Below are positions 55,767 through 64,000 of a stretch of 64,000 nucleotides of DNA, in pieces. This DNA comes from Amorphophallus konjac. Its lineage: Eukaryota > Streptophyta > Magnoliopsida > Alismatales > Araceae. The stretch's first letter is position 1, and each line of letters begins with the position of its first letter. A program made the position numbers and the translations under genes. Location of the stretch: assembly GCA_022559845.1 (NCBI GenBank), contig CM040120.1, positions 169,366,334 to 169,430,333 on the forward strand, read 5' to 3'. Below the pieces are notes generated by a model. It was not told the origin of the DNA, ran no database searches, and saw only the letters and a program-made list of their open reading frames with translations.

Positions 55767-57816
55767 TCTCTAGAATGGACCCGATCCGTTATCTCTTAGA
55801 AAAGTCCATCCTTTCTAGTAGGTTAGCTCACTGGCAGAGCTTCCTCTCTCAATTCGACATCACCTTTGTTGTTCAGAAGGCAGTCAAAGGATATGCCATT
55901 GCTGAGCATCTCGCCCATCTCCCATCCCTCACACCGATTCCATTCAGGACGATTTCCCTGATGAGCATCTTTATCTTATCTCTCATCACCCCTTCTGGTC
56001 TCTGCACTTCGACGGTGCGCTCAACTCTCAAGGCCGAGGGATCAGTGCTGTTCTGCTTACCCCAGAGGGGGTAACCATTCCATTTGCTTATCAACTTCGG
56101 TTTCTTGCTACCAACAACATCGCTGAGTATGAGGCTCTCCTGGCCGGCTTGAAGCACACCTACCTCTTAGGTGCGCGTTATTTGAACATCATAGGAGACT
56201 CTCAGCTCGTCCTACGGCAAGTTTTGTCCACTTACCGTACTCGTGACCCCAAGCTCAAGCCTTATCAAGATTTGGTCACGCTTCTCGCTAGGCAATTCCG
56301 TAAGCTGATCTATATCCACACTCCCCGTTCTCAGAACATTCTAGCAGATGCTCTGGCATCTCTTGCTTCCTCCCTATCCTTCCCTCTCAGTCGGAATACT
56401 GAGACTATCGTCGTCCAGAGATTGGACGCACCCTCTCTTCAGGATCCTTGGTACCTTAACCTTTGGAAATCCGTAGAGGCGAAGGCTGAGAAGGAAGATC
56501 TCATGAAAGTTTCACTAGCAGAACTAGAGGAGATTCTGGACGAAGAGGAATTACCTTGGTATAATGAAATCGAGTTGTTTTGCAAAGAGGGGTCGTTCCC
56601 AGAAGGGGCAAAAGCTGAGCAACGCAAGTCAATCAGAAGAGCCGCCGCAAGGTACACCATTGTTGCAGGAGAACTGTACAGGCGCGCTACTAATGGAATG
56701 CTCATGAGATGCTTAGATGATGTTGAAGCTTGGAAGGTGGCTGAAGCCGCCCATTCTAGTGAGTGTGGAGGTCATATCAATGGCCAGGCTCTAGCAAAGA
56801 AGATCCTTAGGCAGGGCTACTACTGGCCCACTCTAGAGGAAGATTGCTCCCTCTATGTCCGGAGGTGTCTTAAATGCCAACTCCACGCTGATAAAATTCA
56901 TTCTCCAGCTTCGTCTCTCCATCCTATGACCGCTCCTTGACCATTCTCTATGTGGGCTTTCGACGTTGTCGGCCCGCTCGGTGATCCTAATTCTCAGATC
57001 AAGCAGAAGTCCTTTATCCTTACCGCCACTGAGTACTTCACCAAGTGGACCGAAGCCGAGGCGTACGCAGCAATCAAAGCTACAATGGTCTGCCGCTTTA
57101 TCATGCAGAATATCATCTCGCGGTTCGGAGTGCCAAGCAGCATCATCACCGACAACGGACCCCAGTTCGTCTCTCAAGAGTTTAAGGACCTCTGTAAGAA
57201 GTTCAATATTGCATTGCATCATTCATCTCCATATTATCCTCAAGGTAACGGTCAAGCCGAGGCCACTAATAAAACCCTTCTTAAAATCATCAAGAAAACA
57301 TGCGAAGCTCATAAGTTTTCTGATTGGCCAGAGAGATTAGTGGAAGCTCTGTGGGCTTATCGCACCTCCGTCCGTACCCCTACGGGACAAACTCCCTATT
57401 CTCTTACCTACGGGATGGAGGCGGTGCTCCCATATGAGATCCTGATCCCTTCCCTTAGAGTGCAGCTCGATAAGGAACTTAATCTCGATGAACGTCGAGA
57501 GGCGTTGCTGGTCCAGCTGGAACTCTTAGATGAGAAGAGGATGAACGCGGCCGATCACGTATCCGTTTATCAAAAGCGGGTTTCACGTTATTTTCAAAAG
57601 AAGGTAATCAAACGTAACTTTCTAAAAGGTGACATGGTTTTGAAACACAAATTCATTCGGTCTGCAGGTCCAAGGTCTAAATTACAACCTAACTGGGAAG
57701 GACCGTTTGTTGTAAAAGAAGCTTATCCAGGGAATGCTTATCGTTTAATAAATGCGGAAGGTGAGGAGCTCTCTCACCCGTGGAATGGGTTGTATCTTAA
57801 GCGTTTCTTTCCTTAG
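55763..57816 (+). pseudogene. Y pol: second RNase H and integrase
   Basis: After frameshifts near 55760 and 55950: WSLHFDGALNSQG (first Asp), NNIAEYEALLAG (Glu) and IGDSQLVLRQV (Asp), an archaeal-type second RNase H with its acidic residues intact. Integrase follows: zinc region GGHINGQALAKKIL / YYWP / RRCLKCQLH, a TGA at 56938 where family members have Trp, then the core with FDVVGPLG, ITDNGPQFV and YYPQGNGQAEA (DDE triad intact), and C-terminal NWEGPFVVKEAYPG. Stop TAG 57814. Confidence 0.92.
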
Positions 57817-58559
57817 AGTCTAAGCCACGTGCTTCCCCGGCAGCAGGATGCTCCCTCCTGTTTCACTAAGAAGGGTCCCGAGTAAGGCAATCACACACTA
57901 CACGACATCCCTGGTCAGGTTTTCCGATTCTAAAAAATACCGTTTCTCCTCGGCCATGCTTTAAGGGAAAATCGAAGTCCCTGTCCGCTTCATTCTTCGG
58001 CTGAATCCAGGGGCAAGAAGTGAATAAGGAGGCGACAACTAATTCAAACACCCTAACGAGAGGAGGTCTCAAATAGGGGCAAGTCCGTTATGACCTGACG
58101 CCACAAGAAACGAAAGGAAAAGAAAAGGGGTCATCTCTGCGACAAAATCAAAAGCATCATCTCGAAAGTCTACTATTCCAAAACTCCAGGAATGCAAAAA
58201 CAGAAAAGCTAGGCATGACAAGAGTGGCAGTATAGTTCCCCGCGGGACGTCATGAGCCCGATCGAATGCATGCCTAGAGTGGACGAAGGTTTGATGACGG
58301 ACACAAAGCCCCGGCGCAACAGACCAAATCTCTAACAGGGTTGTACGGTGAAGAAATCAAGTCCTAAAAAACTTCCATATCTGGCCTAAGCTTACCCCCA
58401 TGTTCCTTTTTTCTATTAGGATCAAGATTAGTACCTTGGGTATGGCCTTGTTAAAAACACCGTCATGAGAAGTGGGCCTTGGCCAGGGATTGTCACCCGT
58501 ATTACACACCAACCTCGGGACTTCTGATTCTGAACAAGGAAGAGATCGTGTTACTAGGG

Positions 58560-58815
58560 AGGCACTGGTTTTCAAAATCCAAAAACATCAAATATTTTCA
58601 AATCCAAAAACATCAAATATTTTCAAATCCAAAAACATCAAATATCTTCAAAATCCAAAAACATCAAATATCTTCAAAATCCAAAAACAACAAATATTTT
58701 CAAAATCCAAAAACATCAAATATTTTCAAAATCCAAAAAAAATCAAATATTTTCAAAAATCAAAAAACTCCAAATATTTCCAAAATCCAAAAAAATCAAA
58801 TATCTGCGGAAATCC
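58560..58815 (+). repeat. AT-rich minisatellite, about nine ~26-base units
   Basis: Unit AAAATCCAAAAACATCAAAT plus ATTTTC. Repeats make the false ORFs with repeating 'IQKHQIF' patterns. Expanded compared with Xb. Confidence 0.88.
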
Positions 58816-59060
58816 CACAAAAATTAGATGTTTTCCAAAACTCCATCATCTGCATGGCATACATTGCATTTTCATTATGCTTTCCGCCTATTTAATAAGG
58901 CTCCACCCCTTGACCAAATATCAAGAAATGGTCATCCTCTAACTTGCTTCAAGGCAAGGGGTTGAGTCTAAGAACAGATCTAACTTGTTTCATGTTTGAG
59001 TGTGTACAGGCAGCAGGACAAGTTCAAAGTGATAATTCATAAAAATGCAGGTCAAAGGCT

Positions 59061-59310
59061 GTAACGCATCAATTCCAGACCGCCACATGAATATAACGGT
59101 CTCCCTTCGACCGTCGCTTCCTTCAGGCATGGGGCTTTTATTTCATCAACCATTATCGCTCTGACGGTCTGGTCTATACCGTCACTTCCATATAACGGCC
59201 CATCGCCTATCCGTCGCATGCTTCAGAGAGCATGATTGATAATGCTTTCATTCTGACGGCTCATCGTCAGGCCGCCGTTTCTTTACAGCGGCCCACCGCC
59301 CATCCGTTAC
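59061..59310. repeat. ACGGTC inverted-repeat cluster in Y 3' region
   Basis: Includes TAACGGTCtcccttcGACCGTCG and TGACGGTCTGGTCTATACCGTCA. Homologue of 45143-45391, opposite strand. Confidence 0.82.
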
Positions 59311-59487
59311 ATCCTCCAGAGGCTCTGCCTCTTCACATCATTCTAGCCAATCAACCCACAAAACTTATGTTCATTCAACTAAGCCAATATCATCTCATTC
59401 AAGAAAGATTAAACGAAATATAACATTCATAAAGATTCCAACTTTGATTGTTAATAACAAACAACTTCTCTCATGAACAAAATAAAA

Positions 59488-60053
59488 TCAAGGCACATTC
59501 AATTTCTTATTCGCAAGAGGGCGGATTCTTCTCAACTCTTTCACGTAATCATGGCGTGCTGCGTCGTCCTCTTCAACTTCTTCTCGCCACGGGCGCACCT
59601 TGCTGATCTCCCACATGGTCAGCGCGGTCCGCACTGCTCTTTCGTCTTCCTCGGTCCCCATCTTCCTAGGTAGAAGGGGAGGGTAGTGTGATAGGGCAGG
59701 AGCTTCGGTTCTTGGAAGATCCGATCTGAAGGTGGCACCGGTGTGGGTTGTAGATCGTCATGGTGGTATTCCCCACTAGCTGGAGGTCCAAGCTTTGACG
59801 CCGCGGTATTTTAAGAAGAGTGCTTCGAAGGATTCGTGGCCGCATGATGAACTTATCTATTGGCAGAGTGTTGAAGAAAAGGTGCCATTCATCCCGCGTT
59901 TTCTTGTCCGCCGTCTTGCATTCGACCTGAGAAGAGTATCCAAATGCCCCTCCAATGAAGAAGAGAGGGTGGCTCCCGAAGATTTGGCTAGCTGAAGTTA
60001 TGTCTTCCTTTTGTTGGAATTTGACTCTCACTCCTATCCAACACTCAAGGAGT
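59488..60053 (-). pseudogene. Truncated, frameshifted copy of the antisense PMD-like ORF in Y
   Basis: Covers only the C-terminal part, from VRVKFQQKEDITSAS through HPLFFIGGAFGYSSQVECKT to the LNVP end. A frameshift falls near 59700. The N-terminal half is missing because homology with Xb stops at 60053. Confidence 0.85.
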
Positions 60054-63000
60054 AGCTTTCGAGATTTTAGTCTGCCTTGATCTCAGCTAATCTGGTTTCT
60101 TCTGTAATTGATTCCTTGTTATCAAGGTCTCTGTGCCTTAATGAGGGAGTTCTGGCCCTCGTCTCTCTTCCTTTTTATCCTTATTCATCTAGTTTGAAGT
60201 TTGCCGCTCCTCCGTGTAGAGGAATCTTTGATCCTTTGCTATCCTCTCCCTTTCGTCCTGTCAAGCAAGGAATACAAAGCTACTCGCGCTCCTCAAAGCT
60301 CGATGATCGAGATCGCTTTAGGATGCCGGTTTTCACGCCATGGATTTGCAAAGGAATTTTTTTGAGCAAAGAAACATGCTTTCATTTTCATTATTTCTAT
60401 TGTTTCTACACATGGTTATAATGCTATTCCTCAACATGGTTAAGTGGCTTTTAGAAATTTGCTTAGTTAAGCTTAACCAAATGAGTTTGCTTCTTGAAGC
60501 ATCCTTAGGCTGGTGATAGCTCCACGTTGGGAGTCTAGTTCTTTCCCTGATCGTTGAGGGTAACCTTTGAGTATGGATTTTTCACACACTACACGGCGAG
60601 CCATAGCCGATCTCTCTGAGGCACACCGTTGCTGCTTTGGCCATACCAGGGGTCTGCACGAAGGCCTTTTCTCTTCTTTATTCGGCCAAGTGTAGGGACA
60701 AGAGATTGATGGATGAGATGACCGACCTAGGTGCTCCCCAATACGAGAGAGGTCTCAAATAGGGGCAGTCTTGACCCTCGAAAGAAAGCTTTCATGTAAT
60801 ATCTAGCCAATAAGTGCTGTCAAAATCATATATGGACGAATCAATGATGAATCAAAAAGTAAGATTATGAATCAAAGGCATAGCAAGAGTGGCAGTACAG
60901 TTCCCCGCGGGACGCCATGAGCCCGGTCGCATGCGTGCCTAGTAAATATGGGTCTCAAAATCAAAGACACAAAGCCCCGGCGCAACAGACCTACTCTTTG
61001 AGGGGTGGTGCCGTGGAAGGAATTCAAATCCTGATGTCTCCCATCCTGCACAACGCTTGTCTCCAATTTTCTTCTGCTTCTCCTCCTTAGGCTGGGTTGT
61101 ATCCCGGGTATGGCCTTAGTAGGGGCACCATTATTTAGAAGCGGTTGGTTGTGGTAAGCCACCCTCACATGCACACCCTGCTCAAGGGAAGTCTTTAATG
61201 AGAGGGGAGGGACGGCGATCCCTGGCCAATAGTGCGAGCCTGTCTTTGGGTGCTGCAGATTGCTATTTCAAAATACCAAGAAAAATGAGATATTGTTCAA
61301 AATCCAAAAAAATAAATATGTCAAAATTCTAAAAAAATCAAATATGTCAAAATTCCAAAAAAAATTCAAATATTTCAAAATTCTGAAAAAAAAATCAAAT
61401 ATGTCAAAAAATCCCAAAAATTTGAATATGGCAAAAAAATCAGAAATACAAAAATCCAAAAATACTTCTCTTTTGTTCCTTTTATTTTTATCTTGAGGAC
61501 ATATACGTAATCTGTGTGCTAAGTGTGCAGGCTGCAGGTTGCAGGTTCAAGCTTTCCTTGCTCTATCATTCGCTCTGTCTCATGCTCATATTCTTCGATA
61601 TATTCTCATGTCTTCAATCCTATCTCTGGATCTATTATGAAGCTCATGGCTTTCTCATCTTTTGCTTATCTGCATAATCATGTCTCCATGAGAGGGCATT
61701 GTCCCACGATTTTGAACCTGGCGGTTCCGCTTCATCTGATCTTGGGCTTTGATTGAAGAATGTGTTTGTTATCTTTATCATGTCTATGGTCCTCCATGTC
61801 TTTTGTCCCGATGTGTCCTTGTCATATATGTCTATGTCCTCTCGTGTTGGTCGTATCTTTATCCCACCGTGTCATTCATCACGCGTGTCCCTATCCCGCC
61901 GAGTCATTCATCACACGTGTCTTTGTTCTCCGTGGTATTGTCGTCCCACGTGTCTTTGTCCCACCATGTCCTTATTCCACTGCGTGTGCTATCCCACCGT
62001 GTGCATGTTGTCTTGTCCCACCGTGCCTTTAGTCGCATGCATGCTTGCCATTTGTTTGTGTGTTATGTTTCATCCATCTTCGTTATGTTATGTTGTGCCA
62101 TGTTTTGTTCATATTTATCTTATTATGTTATGTTCATGTCATGCTCGTTCATATTGGTTCATGTTCACATCATGTCATGTCATGTGGTTGTTGTCTTATG
62201 ATGAAAATCCATAAAAAGTAGAAATCAAAAATTCAAAAAAAAATGTCGTTTCGCTTGGCAAGTAAGTCAGGTATGGCTCTCTATCCCTACTCATTGTTAC
62301 ATTACTATATGGTATCTATGTTATTATAGCCTCTCAAGGACCGGCTGGTTGCCCGTGTGTTCTGGGATCTAATGTTCCCCTTTAACAAAAACGATGATGA
62401 TCTAGGAACATATGGTTAATCGTTGGATAGGCCGCTCGGTTGAGTCGGGTGGGGGACGATAGACTCTGTCTCGCACGCCGTGGTTGCAAGAAGACTCTTG
62501 ACCCCATTTTGCTCAGTCTAGCAATATTATCCTTGAGTACTTTCTATTTTATACTTCCTTTGCATTCGTTTTAATGATTTCTTTATTTTAGCCCAGCATG
62601 CATCATGTCATTTTGAGCATTCATGCCTTGTGATCCGTTCAAGGATTTCTCCTCAGCAATGGTTGATTGCACTCAGTTCTCTTGGATAAGAGATTCTTCA
62701 TTCCACTCTGAATTTGAATGATTTCTCTGATCTTGCCGCTCGGTCTGGTTGGCCAGTGTGATTCCTGTCTGGATTTTATCTCAGTCTTATTCTCCTTTCC
62801 AGCTCTTATGCTGTGTTCTTTCCGACCCACTCATTGTCCATGGATTGTGTCCCCAATGAGGCTGGTCGTGTTTCCTTTCCCTTAGTTAGTTCTCCAGACA
62901 TGTCTCATCCTTGTCAATCATTCCTTGTGGTTAGTTCGGCGTTTTCGGGAGAATTCCTATCGCTTGTTGGTTGTGACAGGTGTCTTTTTACCTTGATGCC

Positions 63001-63139
63001 CACTTTTCAGTTCTCTCCGCTTCATCTCCGCTTCATCTCCATTTCACGTCGCTATCACTTTCGTTCCATCTCCTTTCCATTTCACCTCCGCGTCACTTTC
63101 GCTCGTTCCCTTGCAAAGCGGTCATCAAGGAGGGGCATC
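60054..63139 (+). mobile_element. Z: 3' region of a related Tat subfamily
   Basis: 60054-60420 may hold the last relics of an integrase (FTPWICKG near 60340), very uncertain. 60560-61260 is a second, diverged version of the Y 3' region: the CACACACTACACGGCGAGCC and CAGTTCCCCGCGGGACGCCA landmarks recur. 61262-61470 is a diverged AT-rich minisatellite. 61790-62060 is a degenerate ~30-base repeat (TCCCACCGTGTC). 62240-63126 matches the Xb 3' end at perhaps three quarters identity by eye. The polypurine tract AAGGAGGGGCATC ends at 63139. Confidence 0.7.
61262..61470 (+). repeat. Diverged AT-rich minisatellite in Z
   Basis: Units like AAATATGTCAAAATTCCAAA, about seven copies, same position in the element as 58560-58815 in Y. 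Confidence 0.75.
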
Positions 63140-64000
63140 TGTTGACACCCGTTTTAGCCCACAAGTTGTGTCATTTCTCTTATTCATCATTTTTGATGTC
63201 CCGAATTAGCCATTATTTTGGAACTTTCTTGGATGGATTTCGAGCCCATTTTTACAATTTCATATCCTTTAAGTCTTGGAGATCATGATTTCTTAGAGCC
63301 CCGGAGCTTTTCTTATCAAATTCCGACTTCCAAGTCGACTTTCGGCCCAGTTAGGCCGGCTTCTCTCAAGTAATCGGCTCTCTCTCACTGTGCAGTCCTG
63401 AAAGTGATTCTTTTTCACCCTCTTCCAGTCCTATATTCAAAAAGTTGTCTTCATCAAAGTTGTTCATCTTTCAAATATCTACAACTTCTTCTTCTACACC
63501 GTTGGCCAGTTCTGCCCCGATTGTGAGTTATTTGCATTTTTCCAGCGTGCTGTGCTATTCACCTATGTCCCAGAATTTTCCTCTCTCTTCCAGCCCCATT
63601 TTCTCCCTCTTCCAGTCATTTTCTCAAATTTCTTTCTTCATGAAAATTGTTCCTCTCTCAGTTATCTACAATTTCTTCTTGTACCACTTTGTCTAGTTCT
63701 GCCCCGTTTGAGAGCTACGCTTCAATTTCTGAAGTCGCGCGCAGTCTGCCTGGAATCTACCTCCATCAAAGTGACGGCCCTACATAGGTGCGTTACATCA
63801 GTGTGACGGTCTACAATAGACCGTCACACCAAAACTTGTCCGAAACACCCTGTTTAACCCCCAGAATGTGGCGGTCCTACCCTACACCATTAGAGTCCAT
63901 GTGACGGTCTAGTATGGGTGCGTTACACCGAAACTCATCCGAAAATGCCCCGTTCGACCCCCAGAGTGTGACGGACCTACCCTAGTCCGTTACATAACTC
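63140..64000 (+). mobile_element. LTR start of Z, continues past window
   Basis: TGTTGACACCCGTTTTAGCCC directly after the polypurine tract. Only the first bases match the Y LTR; the rest is a different subfamily. It ends within an ACGGTC array (63771-63998). Confidence 0.85.
63771..63998. repeat. ACGGTC inverted-repeat array in Z LTR
   Basis: GTGACGGTC-tacaata-GACCGTCAC (about 63802-63826) is a perfect pair. Two longer blocks of about 100 bases are tandemly repeated with changes (CGAAACACCCTGTTTAACCC / CGAAAATGCCCCGTTCGACC). Confidence 0.87.

Larger units (their letters stand above)
57817..59487 (+). other. Y 3' region
   Basis: Reverse-complement counterpart of Xb 44966-46461. It contains the AT-rich minisatellite (58560-58815) and the ACGGTC cluster 59061-59310. 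ORFs here mirror one another on both strands and are not genes. Confidence 0.7.
46980..60053 (+). mobile_element. Y: Tat-lineage Ty3/gypsy element, 3' end replaced by Z
   Basis: LTR, primer site, leader, gag-protease, RT, two RNase H regions, integrase, 3' region and truncated antisense PMD-like ORF. It sits inside the Xb integrase gene (flank GGAGC 46975-46979). The duplicated (archaeal-type) RNase H assigns it to the Tat lineage. It is disabled by nonsense codons, frameshifts and a catalytic RT substitution. At 60053/60054 the sequence changes to a related subfamily. Confidence 0.9.

Noticed and set aside
58472..58942. ORFs with repeated KSKNIKYFQNPK / IQKHQIF motifs (also at 45510-45876 and 61260-61496)
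   Set aside because: They are translations of the AT-rich minisatellite in several frames, not proteins.
61749..62214. Three overlapping Cys/Ser/Val-rich ORFs of 90-153 codons that look like membrane proteins
   Set aside because: All arise from a degenerate ~30-base pyrimidine-rich repeat read in three frames.

Overview
This is nuclear DNA from a flowering plant, almost certainly an intergenic heterochromatic block made of LTR retrotransposons nested inside one another. The reasons are: Ty3/gypsy gag, protease, RT, RNase H, integrase and chromodomain relics; TG...CA long terminal repeats with 5-bp target duplications; initiator-Met-tRNA primer sites; a plant L1-type LINE with RNase H; plant mobile domain (PMD) genes; and short GT-AG introns. 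The species cannot be named from this sequence. No ordinary single-copy host gene, rRNA, tRNA or CRISPR array is supported.

Layout. 1-4062: fragments of older elements (LTR end A; an antisense gypsy-type-transposon-domain ORF; a Tat-like LTR region; LTR start B carrying an array of GGCGGCC inverted repeats). 4063-4640 and 16851 onward: an older LTR-like sequence (D) split by Tekay-1. 4646-16845: Tekay-1, a structurally complete but mutated Tekay/Del-like chromovirus on the minus strand, with TSD AGAAG, whose RT is split by a 5'-truncated LINE (9639-12480). 18283-23108: 5' LTR, gag and part of pol of a second chromovirus-like element (U, plus strand). U is interrupted by chromodomain element V (23109-25745, minus strand). 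V is interrupted by Tat-lineage material from 25746 to the window end.

Tat block. 25746-29946 is a plus-strand 5' end (LTR, primer site, partial gag). It is joined head to head, through a short templated filler, to a minus-strand Tat element (29967-46979). That element has its LTR, polypurine tract, a very long 3' region and integrase C-terminus in view. Its 3' region carries two genes in antisense to pol: a seven-exon PMD/coiled-coil gene (33026-42501, all modelled junctions phase 0, now with five nonsense codons) and an intact single-exon PMD-like ORF (43718-44965). Exon 2 of the first gene is split by element W (33680-40011, TSD ACGAG), a small LTR element whose only ORF looks like a degenerate retropepsin. 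The integrase is split by another Tat element, Y (46980-60053). Y has gag-protease-G-patch, RT and two RNase H regions, integrase, and a truncated copy of the same antisense gene. At 60054 Y passes abruptly into the 3' end and LTR of a related subfamily (Z, to 64000).

Themes. (1) At least four unrelated elements carry clusters of short spaced inverted repeats with CG-containing arms: TRACGGYC...GRCCGTYA, GGGCGGCC...GGCCGCCC and ATCGACGCA...TGCGTCGAT. The architecture is the same although the arm sequences differ, and in the Tat element the clusters flank the antisense PMD genes. (2) An intron-bearing host-type gene lies in antisense inside a retrotransposon, an orientation in which its introns would survive retrotransposition. 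(3) Most nonsense codons are of the kind expected from cytosine deamination. I read these by eye; no searches or alignments were run.
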